64,000 nt of DNA from Ceratodon purpureus (taxonomy: Eukaryota > Streptophyta > Bryopsida > Pseudoditrichales > Ditrichaceae): the NCBI GenBank assembly GCA_014871385.1, contig CM026426.1, forward strand, positions 29,563,452 to 29,627,451, in the 5' to 3' direction. Positions 10,361 through 21,239 of the stretch are shown here, in pieces. The position numbers and the translations under genes are program-made. The notes below the pieces were generated by a model. That model was not told the origin of the DNA, did no database searches, and worked only from the letters and a program-made list of their open reading frames with translations. Within the stretch, counting starts at the first letter, position 1, and every line of letters starts with the position of its first letter.

Positions 10361-12526
10361 CTACCCCATCTTCGTCTTCTTGTGGCTCTCCTGCTCGCGG
10401 TCCTTCTCCTTTGACCTGGTCACCCGTGGCTCGGATCCTCCTGCCCTCGCTGCCCGCTCCGCTTGACGCCTAGCACTCCGTTCCGCTTTTGACTCCTTCG
10501 TCTGGGCCTCCAAGGACAGCCGGGTAACGATTCGGTTCTTGGGAGTCTTGGGAGACTTCGGCAACATATGCCCGAGAGGGGTTTCGGTCGTAGGGGACCG
10601 AGTCCCAGTTCCGGCTGTCCCAACCGGGGAGCTCGCATAGGTTTCCGAGTCGGACCCGGAAATCGTAATGGGTCCCTTCTCCGCCGGATCCTTCCTCTTC
10701 CTCAAAACTCTCCGAGCACCGGAACTGTCAGCAGGGGAGTCCACCACTGGCGTTCCGGTGGGTGTAGGAGTCACCGTTCCGGTCTTGGTTGTGGGTGAAG
10801 GGGTAAGTGCCCCCTCCTGAGTCACTCGGGTCCGTCCGGTTGGTGAAATGGCCCGTCTCCATTCCGCTCCTGCTACCTCCCCTTGATAAGCCGGCATGAT
10901 CACCGACGATCCGAGTGTTGGGAGAACAGCCGGCTGCACGGGCCGGGTCACCTCTTCCGTAATCGTCCGCTCTTTGGATCGCCTAACGGTGACTGTAGTC
11001 CCTGTCACCTCCGCCTGACCGGTGGGGATCGCGCAGCCTTGCTGAACCGTGCTGGCTCCGGGTGACGCCACCTGTCCTTGGTGTTCCCGGATCATATCTA
11101 CGATCGTCCGAGCCGGCTTGAAGATATCCGCGTCGACCGCCATCTGCTCCTCAAGCTGGAGGTTGCGCTCTATTGGGGTCCGGAACGCTACCCCACGAGA
11201 TTCCCCTACAACGGTCCGAGAGGGAGATCCATGAAACGGGTGGTTCCGACAAACGGTTCCGATGCTGGGACTTCCGACTCCCGGATTGAGCAACTGCTGA
11301 ACCTTCTTCAGAATCTGGTTCATCGAGTGCTCGCATTTGGAGAGGATCGTGATGATCTTCTGCTTGTTCTCCAAATCTGCAAGCTGCAATACATTCTCGT
11401 CGAACAACCGGGCCTTGTTGACTACAGCACCCGAATTCCCCACCAACTTCCAAAGCTCCCCCAAGGTCTCCTCGTGCTCGGCATGGAACTTCCGGATCTC
11501 CTCGCTCTTCGTCGCCAGTTCCCTCGTAAGCTCCTGCACCTGAAGCTCCAACTGCTTCTTCTCACTCCGAAATTTCGGGGCGTCCTTCAAAAGCTCCACC
11601 TCTCGGATCACCTCCTCCGGTAAACAGCCCCCGAGAGACGTACAGACCCTCCTGAACAGTGTCTCGATCCGATCGTAAGAGGCCTGCGCCCGATGAGTTT
11701 CCTCTCGAATCCCCCGGAATAGTGTAATCGGAAATCCCCGCTCGGAACTGACCTCCTTCCGTTCCGTATCTCCCCGGGCCGTGGAGGGCTCCGCGTGCTG
11801 CGATGCAGCGCGGTATGACCGTGACTTGGAGTGGGTCTTCGTAGCGCCGGGATTCGGAATGATCGCGGTATTATCATCCCGTTCCGTGGACGCTTTATCC
11901 GAGGTTTCGCCGTGCTGTTCGACATCCATCCTTGGCGGAATCTCAGCAAAGGTGAGGAAGTTCTTCGCCGTCGTATAATCCTCCTCCTCCTTCTCCCTAA
12001 GCAAACCATACAAGTGGTAAAGGTGGTAGAGAAAAGGGCTGATCGGGGTCCGCTTCTTTCCGATCGATGGCACCATCTTCTGCACGGTTTCCGCTATGAG
12101 CGCGGCCCAATTCACCGGACGTTCCCCCGTGTACACTCCGAAGATGGTGTACCCGACCGTAATGGTGACCTGTTCCGGTTTCAGCGGATACAAGATCGGA
12201 ACGAGGAAGGCTAAGACCTGCCTCTGTCTCCTATCCTTGCAGGCGTCTATCTCGTATCCGTTATTCTTATGGATCTTCCCGTGAAACCTATCCTGTACGT
12301 ACTTATCCGTCCGGGTTGCCCAAAGGAGTCCGTTTTGCTCGAAGTCGTAAGTTTCCGCTCACTGTTCCGCACTCCACTGCGTGGGCTTGCCCCGGATCGT
12401 GTTGTCCCACCTATTGTCCGGTCCGTCTAGGACCTCCCTCACCATCGCCTCATTCTTCAGCAACCACGGCCGTGATAGCAAACCCTGGCACCTCATCCGG
12501 GTGAGATCGTCAATCAACTCTTCCAT
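10361..12526 (-). mobile_element. Gag-like gene of a probable LTR retroelement (fossil)
   Basis: A long minus-strand coding region begins at an ATG only a few bases from the target site of element B and ends near 10361. The N-terminal part contains a helical region (VNWAALIAETVQ, then a PISPFLYHLYHLYGLL stretch) of the type found in plant gag-like or 'putative plant transposon' proteins. A central coiled coil and a long Ser/Thr/Pro-rich tail with a Lys/Arg-rich end follow. Its 5' leader appears to lie on the far side of B (34702 to about 35.2 kb). It is nearly whole, with about one break, and is split from its leader by B. The family assignment is tentative. Confidence 0.45.
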
Positions 12527-12528
12527 AT

Positions 12529-12537
12529 CCGACTCTC
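12529..12537. repeat. Target-site duplication of element B, left copy
   Basis: CCGACTCTC at 12529-12537 is repeated exactly at 34693-34701, directly outside the two inverted termini. The 9-bp length is that expected of Mutator-like elements. Confidence 0.85.
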
Positions 12538-12780
12538 GGACGTCGCTAAAGTGCGAGCGGTGAGCGGTGAGCGGAGAGCGGAGAGCGGTAACTATTCAGA
12601 TATTTTGATGAAAATGTGAATTAGAGCGGTAAGATTACGGTATTTTATGGAATAACATTATTTTGCTTTTTGAAAATTCTAAATATAGTTCGGAATGTGA
12701 CCTATGGCCGTGGACAATTTCAGTGAAATGACTAGAGGACGTAGATCTATGACCGTGGAAATCTTGGTGTTAGGGTCAGT
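12538..12780. repeat. Left terminal inverted repeat and subterminal region of B
   Basis: GGACGTCGCTAAAGT leads into GCGAGCGG, GTGAGCGG and GAGAGCGG units, then TAACTATTCAG and ATTTTGATG, matching the reverse complement of 34620-34692. Inside lie CCTATGGCCGTGG (about 12701) and CTATGACCGTGG (about 12747), a word shared with the ends of A and C. Confidence 0.75.
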
Positions 12781-13181
12781 GGATCGTACGGGCCAATACT
12801 CGTGGAATGCTGTCATAAGAACTGTTCGGTGAGTACTTATTTTGCAAACATTGGTCCGAAGTGCAGAATGTATCACTCTTCTATGACAGTTGGGAATTTG
12901 TGCCTTTCTAAACATGCTAAAGTGACCTTTCATATGTCAAGAACCTTTCAACCGGTCACCTCCTCAAATGCATCTGACGATTCAAAACATCGAACTTCAT
13001 TTATTGATCACTTCTTACCTAGATTCAACCGAGTGAATGGCTGCTTGAATTTGAGTTGAATACAGTGTAATCCTTTTTGAACACAATATCTGTGTGCCAG
13101 TAATTCCACTGTTACAATTTCCAGGCAGAATCAAAAAATAACATTGTTGCACATAGTAATAGTTCTCGCCCATTTGTAGAT
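12781..13181. other. Non-coding left interior of B
   Basis: No supported gene. AT-rich sequence upstream of the S1-like gene; it may hold its promoter. An 85-codon frame at 12802-13059 has no recognisable features and is not called. Confidence 0.3.
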
Positions 13182-14246
13182 ATGCGAAACCAGGTCTCTA
13201 AGAATCAACTTTGTTCTCTGATTTTTTTAATGTTCTTAGATTTTTATTGCGTACATGCTTCGCGACCGAATATACATAGTCCCCTTCAGATTCAAAACGC
13301 ATCTCCTCATCCGGTTATAGTGAATTGTGCCGAAAAGAAAGACGCCGATGGACTAGTTAGAATGGAATACAGTTTCTCTAAAAATCTTAGTCCGAATTCG
13401 GTAGCTCTTCTTGGATCTCCGCTTCAACAACGTATGAATTTGGAAATGTTCACAAACAATCTGTTTTGCAGATTTACATACAAAACCAGGAGTTGGAATT
13501 GCGTGGAATCCTATATTGTTGAACCTGTCTGCGTTTATGAAAATCCAAAAGTGCTGAGCAAGCGAAACAAAATGGCAGGATACTCGGACGATGATTGTCC
13601 AATATGTGATGAATGGCCGCATACTGAGGAACCTCAATGTCGTTGGAGAATTCAGGCCGATGGAGTATATGTCTCTCAATTCAGTCCTCCTCGAGGTAGT
13701 AAGCACTTCCTGAAGAAGGGCCAGTTCGGGAGAAATCCATACACCTGGGGATTGATTGATAGACTTGGCGACTACTTTGTTTCAATACTGAATGACCTCG
13801 ACCACGAATTGATGCTGGTTTACGGGCCAGTAAATGGTGCAACGACAGTCAGAACACTGCCATCCCGTCTTCAGAGAGAATCTGAGAATGAACGTACCAC
13901 AGGAGTTATCTTAAGAAGAGCTACACATCCACATTTTATTACAAAATGGATATGCAACTTCATTCTAATAGCAACGAGGAAATCCCGCAATGACGTGTTC
14001 CTATGGATACCACCTGATGACCCCGATCAGCCCATGTTGTGTATTGATTGCGCTTGGAAAGCAAATGACAGTGGTATTTTCCTGGATACCAGAACCTGTC
14101 ACCAGAACGTCCCTAAGTGGGTGAAACAATTTGATTGGATTGGACGTCGTGAGGCAGTAGCTGATGTCAAGGACCGTCACTCAACAGCCGATGTGGACGA
14201 TGAAAATCCAAGCAAGCGCCCAAAACTGGAACATAACGAATTATGA
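13182..14246 (+). CDS. Secreted S1/SPH-like protein with C-terminal extension
   Basis: A 354-codon ATG frame. Residues 1-27 form a signal peptide: a basic start, a hydrophobic core LCSLIFLMFLDFYCV, and a cleavage site near HAS. Residues about 42-165 follow the plant self-incompatibility S1 (SPH) pattern: PVIVNC, a short spacer, LFCRFTY, a W-x-SYIV strand, cysteines, then CRWRIQADGVYVS. SPH proteins are small secreted plant proteins; in poppy one acts as the pollen-recognition determinant. Here the domain is followed by about 180 extra residues with aromatic and Cys residues and a basic tail. The frame is intact. It lies inside transposon B near its left end, reading inward, so it is probably captured cargo. 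The domain call rests on pattern, not on an alignment. Confidence 0.5.
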   Translation: MRNQVSKNQLCSLIFLMFLDFYCVHASRPNIHSPLQIQNASPHPVIVNCAEKKDADGLVRMEYSFSKNLSPNSVALLGSPLQQRMNLEMFTNNLFCRFTYKTRSWNCVESYIVEPVCVYENPKVLSKRNKMAGYSDDDCPICDEWPHTEEPQCRWRIQADGVYVSQFSPPRGSKHFLKKGQFGRNPYTWGLIDRLGDYFVSILNDLDHELMLVYGPVNGATTVRTLPSRLQRESENERTTGVILRRATHPHFITKWICNFILIATRKSRNDVFLWIPPDDPDQPMLCIDCAWKANDSGIFLDTRTCHQNVPKWVKQFDWIGRREAVADVKDRHSTADVDDENPSKRPKLEHNEL

Positions 14247-14549
14247 CTACAGTGTGCATGTGAGAGGTGATTGAAACATAGATATGCAACATAACATACA
14301 CACATACGCACGTACAACAATCAACGACAGAAAGAGCGGTTCTCAGGAGGATATAAATTACTGTAGAGGACCTTGATTTCAAAACGGTGTACAGTCTCAA
14401 TGGTCATGCATAAATCTAGTGGTGGGGTTAATACGGTCAGAAGCTTCTACCTTACTCAATATATTCTGACAAAGCTGGGCCGCTGGTATATCGCTCTTTG
14501 AAACAAAGTTCGCCGTGTTCTAGGAGTCTGAGAAGGGATTGGGAATGCC
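14247..14549. other. Spacer downstream of the S1-like gene
   Basis: No gene is seen. It contains the presumed 3' end of the S1-like transcript and leads into the 53-bp tandem array. Confidence 0.3.
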
Positions 14550-15045
14550 CAAGCACTTATGTGACCCACTCCTAAACCCTGGAAAACGTTTGCTCAGTCC
14601 TGAACACACTTACGTGACCCACTCCTAAACCCTGGAAAACGTTTGCTCAGTCCCGAACACACTTACGTGACCCACTCCTAAACCCTAGAAAATGTTTGCT
14701 CGGTCCCGAACACACTTACGTGACCCCCTCCTAAACCATGAAAAAGGTTTGCACGGTCCCGAGGACACTTACGTGATCCCCTCCTTAACCCTGGAGAACG
14801 TTTGCTCAGTCCCGAGCACACTTACGTGACCCCCTCCTAAACCCTGAAAAACGTTTGCTCGGTCCCGAGCACACTTACATGACCCCCTCCTAAACCCTGA
14901 AAAATGTTTGCTCGGTCCCGAGCACACTTACGTGACCCCTTCCTAAACCCTGAAAAAAGTTTGCTCGGTCACGAACACACTTACATGACCCCCTCCTAAA
15001 CACTGAAAAAGGTTTGCTCGGTCCCGAGCACACTTACGTGACTCC
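14550..15045. repeat. 53-bp tandem array, about nine copies
   Basis: The unit repeats at 53-bp spacing (for example CCTAAACCCT at 14571, 14624 and 14677). Each unit carries a telomere-like CTAAACCCT and, in most copies, a core GGTCCCGAGCACACT followed by TTACGTGACC. The core closely resembles the GGGCCCGAGCAGACT core of the 65-bp arrays in the same element. The array lies between the convergent 3' ends of the S1-like and transposase genes. Confidence 0.85.
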
Positions 15046-15255
15046 ATTCTATTGGGGATTACACAGTTCCTTACATTGCTTAGTAGTAAATACTTCTTTA
15101 CAGAGCCTATGTATATTCAGAGCGTGACTCACACGAATTTGAGGAAATGGAATCCAGTGCTACTGTAAATTTTTGGTAGTGGCCCTTTTAGTCTCACTAC
15201 TTCACCATTAAAATAAATACAGGCTACACATGTGCGAACACCAACTCAGATATCA

Positions 15256-18200
15256 CTAGGTCTCCAAGAATTTCAGAAGGCCACTCTCCAGGACTCGCTT
15301 CACTTCGTTGAAGCTAAAACTAGCTGCATGAATGAAAGTATCCGACTCTGATTCAAGACCGCAGACTACACTGAATAGGTAATACAAATGCTTACAATTA
15401 GCCCATTGACCCCGCTTCCCAAGTGCCGTAATTGCCATCTCCTTGAAATTCGGGCAAGTGCAGGCAGGGTGTTGCGATATGGTCAGGTAATATTGCTGTA
15501 CCTTTGGAGGCTTCCCAGAATCCAATGTGACGATGCATCCGAGGGCTGGGGCAGGCAGCATGCACAACTTGCTCACTTTTGCTTGCAACGATAAGGCGGA
15601 GGCACAATTATTGCTGTGCTTGGTCGACGGAGCCTTTTTGTTCCGTCGGATGAGCTTTCCTGATCGCCGGGTAGGAAACTCGTCCGGGTATGCCGGCGTA
15701 GGGTAGGCCGAGAAGTCCACTGCCGCTGCCCGGTCTTGAAAGAGTCTTCTCGGTGACATCTCCTTCTGCTGCGGGAGTCTGAACCCGGCATTTTCTAGAG
15801 AAAGTATCTCTTTCTTCGTCAACTTTGTCCCAAGTTTCACGGGCCACACCTCAGGTACCTTTGGCACCGACAGGACCCACTTCCATTTGCTACCCTTGAC
15901 GCACCTGTCAATGTCGTCATTGCAGAAAAAGAACTGATGAGTCTCTATTCTGTCTTTCCTGTAGTTCTTCATGGGGCCCGTGTATGTCGGCGCCGCAGTG
16001 CTCTTCCTGTGCTGCACGATCCGTGCCACGCATTTCTTCTTAGTCACAGCATGTTGGGCGAAGCACGCCTTGGCGGATGTCTTAGGAAGTCGTGCAATGT
16101 GCCACTCAGAAGGGTTGCAGGCGGTCTCCTCAACTGAAGTGACGTGATGGTAGTCCACTCGAGGAAGAGACTAGTCAGGTTGAAGGTCGGCTTGGTCCTC
16201 TTCGCTGCTTGTAGGAGAGTCCGTTATTACCACCGTCGGAGGATAGTCGCTCTCCCGGCGTGCAGCTCTAGTTTGGACACGAGGTCTTGACACGCTGATC
16301 TTGTCTGGCCTATGAGACTCCCGTTCATCTCCAAAGGCAACATCAGGTTTTTGTTTTAGAGAGACACAGACCTCTTCCCCTTCAAGATGCGGGTCCCTGG
16401 TGCACCATTCGTCCGCTCTTGGCATGTTCATAATCGCTTCGTGAAGGACTTTCGGGTTTCCTGTCCTTGCTGCAGATCTTTGTGCACGTCGGAGCTTCAG
16501 CTCCTCTTTGGACGGACCTTTCCCGGGACGCTCCCCCTTCAAGAACAGGAAGTAGGCAACGCATTGCATGAAGGCCCTTACAAAGTCGTCCACAGCTGCA
16601 ACATACAAGTCGCTACCACGATCTCCGGACTGCTGCTTCGACCAGTTGTGGATTGATTCAGCAAGGTTGCAGGACGGCATCTCTGCGAGCTCATCTTCGC
16701 TGTGATTCTGCACACAGTGGAGGTTAGGTTAGATATCTGAGTGTCCAATACCTAACTGTAGGGCACCAAACTTCAGATGCGTCAAATTTAAAGGATAGGG
16801 TTTAATTACCAATTCCATGAAACCTCCCCATTGGCGATACCGGTAGTGGCAGAACGAAAGCCACGTTTCCAGATCTGAGAGCCCTTTCTCTGTTGCAGCG
16901 CCGGATGACATCCACCATGCTCGGATTGCCAAGAACATTGTTTCAGCTTCCGCCATAGTCGTGGCGTTCTTGTACTGCTGGCAGAGTTTGATGTGCTGCG
17001 CTCGGAAGTCCGGACGAATGTGAGCCTTTGTATGTTGCTCTAGAGACTGCCTCCAATGGAATAGGCATGTCCTCTCCCTATCAATCATCATCTCGGAGGC
17101 GTTACCGCTTCCATAGATAATGCGAACTGCATTGAAGTTCGCTTGGGCACCATCCGCCATGAAGCCCTTAAAGTTAACTCTCTCGACCCCGTGAGTCTGC
17201 ATGATAGCATTCAGATTCTTCCAGAGGACGGACTGGGCAGCCGTGTCCTCCGACTGCATATCGCACGCTGCGATTGTCATTATCCGACAATAGGTGGGGT
17301 CATAGACGTGGCAAGCCATCGTAACTCAATCCCTGACTCGCCTCACGTGGTCAAACATGATCCACGCATTCTCCAAGTCACCGCCAGTCTGCATACGCTT
17401 AACTAAATCGACTCCACTACCCGGCCCTACCTCAGACATCTTGAAGACATACACCTTCGCCGCATCATCGCCTTGCCCCGGGAACATGTTATTCTGGATA
17501 AACTTCCAGTTGCTGAAGCCTCGCAGCATTCTGATGCTGTCCATGGTCCCAAAGCGTCTAACAGCCTTGAACGAGGTAATGCAATTTCTGATGTTTGGGG
17601 AAGAAAGGTGCTTACAGCGGTCGAAGATTGGTTCGAGCTCCTCCAATTCCAGAATCTTCTGCGGTTCACCTTCCTTGGCCAGAAGTAATGGGCCCAGCAG
17701 CTCCTTCGCAGTTTCGAGGACGATGGCGGAATTGGTGGCGGATGGAGTACGCTCCACTTGCTCCCTGATCAAGTTCTCCGTGTGTTCGACAAAATCGCGG
17801 TTCTTGCCGGACTTCACTGGATGGTCATGAGTTTCCAAATGAACGCATGCTCTCGTCATGTGAGGTCCAGCACTGACGTAGTATATCCTTGCAGGGCAAA
17901 GTGCAACGCAGGTCGGTGGTGTATTGCAAGACTTACAGACCACACTAGAACTCTGCGGCGGGTTAGATCCGACTTCAAACAGTCTCTCAGATATCCCATC
18001 TCATTCAGTCTCGTTCACTACCGAAGTCCTGTTTCCACGTGTCAGATACTCACATTTGACATTGTCACAACGGAGATGGCCAAGGCACGACGAAGAACGG
18101 AAGACCAACTTCAGGTCGTTCTGAATATTTGAAGTCACTGTGCGAGCCCAAGGGTGTCCATCGTATTTTCTATCCATTCCCCGTAGCTGCTTTGCAGCGG

Positions 18201-18963
18201 AATGATGACCGTGAGCACTTAGGGGTGGGAACTCGAAAATGACATCGCCGTTGTACTGAGGTGGAAGGTACTGAACTTCCTGCATTCTAATTGCATTAAA
18301 ATTGATGCGCGACAGAACACTCTTTGACCTCTTACGAGCGCTAAGCTTCATGAGGCATTGAACAACACTTTCTGAAGGGGAGTCTGCAACAGTAGATGGA
18401 ACCGAGGACTTCGCAGGGACAACCACCTCCTCACAATTATCATCTGCAACACTAGAAGGAACCGAGGACTCCACAGGGACAACCACCTCCTCACAATTAT
18501 CATCTGCAACTGGCAGTGTCTTCTCCTTGCTCTCATGGGTCACCGGAATGTCGTCTGCGTTTTCACCATCGGAGCCATCACTGAGCTCATAGATGGTCTG
18601 AAGACCTGGCTCGGTCTTGACCTTCCTCAACAACGGCTCAGACTCAAGGCACACTGTTGTGGACGATCGGGGAGTAAGCAATTCAGTAGAGGCAGCTAGT
18701 AGAGACTCGGTAACTCCGTAAACTCTATACTTTCCAGGTTTGAGAATCCAGAACGTTCCAATCTCATTCTGAGTTGACAACTGACCAACGGCATGCGAGA
18801 GAGCACCGGTGATATCGTCAAAGAACTCCTCTTCTACATGCAGTGATTCCTCACGAAACCGAAATCGAAGACTCAGAGTGGTGGAACTGATCATAGCGCG
18901 GCCATCTACACCTAGAGGAAAGGTAATAGGAACGGAATGCGAATCCGCACAAAGATAGGCCAT
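15256..18963 (-). pseudogene. MULE transposase of B (WRKY/GCM1-like finger, DDE region, SWIM finger)
   Basis: The start is taken as the ATG at 18963, where the protein becomes similar to the A and C copies. Order: an N-terminal region of about 300 residues with a 24-residue duplication (VADDNCEEVVVP repeated), then a zinc-binding WRKY/GCM1-like domain ending in the HDHPV motif. The MULE catalytic region follows (MACHVYD, then FKGFMADGAQAN and RTCLFHW). After one intron (about 16715-16810) comes a C-terminal region with a SWIM finger, CTCPNF ... CKHLYYLF. It is interrupted by in-frame TGA codons near 18000 and 17325 (TGG in A at the second site) and a TAG near 16169. MULE transposases cut and paste DNA with 9-bp target duplications, as seen for B. 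Confidence 0.75.
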
Positions 18964-19392
18964 CGTGTTCAGATTAAGGGGCACCTGCAACAATGAGAAC
19001 TCTAAAGAGGAATAAAAAACAAAGAGGTGAAGACGCATAAGAATTCTCCAATGGTTAAGTATGACGCCAAATTCAATCATCGAGTGCATATCTACGAGTG
19101 CTGGAATAGGAAGGAACCCGAATTTGCATGCTTTAGCATTGTAATCTTAATGAGACGCTTTGTACGTACTTAGTTTGGCAACTGTAATTTATTACATAGG
19201 GATTAGTACACGTACCCGCCCTAATCAGCAGAATTAATCCAGAGGCTGGGATACGACTGTCATGACTTAATCACAGCAACTTCCTAAAATATTATCCTGA
19301 AAAATCGACGGAAATAGTTCAGTGTTACATTGGAACCACTCAATTCATAATGGGCTAGATGTAACCAATAAACGCGACTCCTGGGACCTATT
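18964..19392. other. 5' side of the transposase gene
   Basis: The minus-strand frame remains open upstream of 18963 but lacks similarity to the other copies. A splice-acceptor-like pyrimidine tract ending in CAG lies just before the ATG, so a 5' leader intron is likely. Nothing else is supported. Confidence 0.35.
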
Positions 19393-19902
19393 TCAAATTT
19401 GACGACTGCGTTTCATAGATCTCTGAGCGGCAACGGAATCATTATTACTATCTTCTTCTCGTTCTTCTGTGCTATGAACTGCTCGGCATCCTCTACTCTG
19501 TAGCTTACGCCCTTTGGGCCGAGGGATACTTCTTAAAAGAAGTCTGGAATATGTTCCAGGCTTGATGACCCCGACATTTGCGTAGGCATGGGAAGCATTA
19601 CTAGAATTGCCCTTGGACTCATGAACTTCAGCAGTGGCTGCTGGCAACGACCGATCACACGACTTTGCGTCCAAAGTCATCACATCCGTCTGTATGATGG
19701 GTGCCTTGCTCTGGCTGCAATCAAGCAAAGTCTTGGACTCCTGAATTGGTTCAAAAGGCCCGTCAAAATTTACTAAGGACAAGCTATCCTCTCTCTCCTG
19801 CTGTGTAACCGGAACTGAAGGAGTACGGGACAGATGCGAGTCCATTACGTCAGGAGTGAAAAAATCATGTGAGAAGTCCGATACTGAATGTGGCGTTCGC
19901 AT
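19393..19902 (-). CDS. Small basic-tailed protein of B (PGTYS family)
   Basis: A 169-codon ATG frame, intact. The N-terminal two thirds are acidic and polar. Near residue 105 is HAYANVGVIKPGTYS, matching HAYSKVGKIPPGTYS in the small protein of element A (44028-44480). The C-terminal end is rich in Arg and Ser with RSMKRSRQI, like a nuclear localisation signal. Function unknown. It lies upstream of the transposase on the same strand and could be a 5' exon or a separate gene. Conservation of the PGTYS block between two elements supports a real protein. Confidence 0.5.
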   Translation of the reverse strand: MRTPHSVSDFSHDFFTPDVMDSHLSRTPSVPVTQQEREDSLSLVNFDGPFEPIQESKTLLDCSQSKAPIIQTDVMTLDAKSCDRSLPAATAEVHESKGNSSNASHAYANVGVIKPGTYSRLLLRSIPRPKGRKLQSRGCRAVHSTEEREEDSNNDSVAAQRSMKRSRQI

Positions 19903-20227
19903 GTCTTATATACAGATTGACACAACTTGACATTGGAATAAGCGGGTATAAATAAAGGGGTTATTGTAAATGCAAGCGGCATATCAAAGACGGCGGCCTT
20001 GATGATATTCTTCTTAACATGCAGTAAACAGCTGACAGTATGAAAGTTGAACTAACTTTTTCTGTACAACAGTAATTAAGACTTGGTTACCGGATCTTAA
20101 CCATGATATGCGTCGAAGTGTTATCAAGCAGTCGAGTACATATGAACATTTAGTCTGTTCATAGATTGTTCAAGCACAGCAATGTCATGGATAAAAGAGC
20201 AAGTCTTTTTTTAGCATACAAGCAGAG

Positions 20228-21101
20228 ATGATAACCAGATCGGGTGCAAAAGCTAAGCTAGAATCTAGAAGAGAGCGACGTCTAGAGAGGTTACAGAAGT
20301 TAGCGCTTAGAGACGGCATAACTACTCCATACAATTTGCGTTCAACCATGGGGAGGAAGGGAGGAAACTCTAGTAAGGTTGTAACTACTCGGGGAGAAGG
20401 GGGTGACGGGGATGCGTTTGATGAAGCCGAGGTCCAGCCAAAGAAACTTCAGTTTCTTGCCGACGGCGGTTGTTCAACTTTAATAGAGACTACGAAGGTA
20501 AGTTATGTTGATATGTAGTTCACGTTCCAGTCACGTAGTTGATTTCATACATTATTCATTGATTACTAGTTCACGTTAAAAAGAGATCTCTTAGCTAGAA
20601 TGATTACCGCTGCCCATATTCCAGTCACTACATGCATTTTATTCCGAGTAGACTCAAGAGTACTAAACCAGTACGTAGTACTTTAATAACATCATTTAGG
20701 GCAACCGGACCTTAGGCAGTCGGTACACAAGGCAGATGAGCCCATAGAGGCTGTCCTTTGAAACCCTGGTTCACTTGGTAATGCTTGGCCTCGAGGCATC
20801 CACCCCCTGCAAGATCTGCAAAGTGTTAGGTCTGAAAATGCAATCAGCAAACCTGTTCTAAGCTAGTGGAATTGTTTCGCAGGAAGGGGATTCGCAGGAA
20901 GTGGATTCGCAGGAAGGGGATTCGCAGGAAGGGGCTTCGCATGAAGAGGCTTTGCAAGTTCAACAGAGGCGCGGTCAACCCCAGCTTCAGAAGTCGATTT
21001 CGCATTCCTTCTTCCCTGAGCCATCTCAAAGGATGGTGGAATTAGGCGCCTCAAGCACTGGACGTGAAGAGATCGAAGTCGATGGAGACCAAGTAATGTG
21101 A
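20228..21101 (+). CDS. Two-exon accessory gene of B, divergent from the transposase
   Basis: Exon 1 (20228 to about 20496) encodes a basic protein start (ITRSGAKAKLESRRERRLER) ending at a strong donor, AAG|GTAAGT. A likely second exon starts after TTCGCAG at about 20880 and encodes three near-repeats of EGDSQ, then a Gln-rich stretch, ending at TGA near 21101. Its place, divergent from the transposase and upstream of the methyltransferase-like gene, is that of the accessory gene in A and C, although sequence similarity is weak. Probably nuclear. Function unknown. Confidence 0.45.
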
Positions 21102-21239
21102 CCAGCAGGGATTTATTTGCTGCTTTCTCTCCACGGGGCTCCTTGATCATGTATAGATAGAACCCATCATGCGATGGTTACAGGTGGTCGAGTGGGTATT
21201 CTTCACAAGCGCAGTACTAGAAAATGAGATAGGGATTCG

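Noticed and set aside
12802-13059. 85-codon frame in the left interior of B
   Set aside because: No domain, no counterpart in A or C, and composition like the surrounding AT-rich spacer.
14550-15045. CTAAACCCT words as an interstitial telomere array
   Set aside because: The heptamer occurs once per 53-bp unit, not in tandem; it is a satellite with a telomere-like word.
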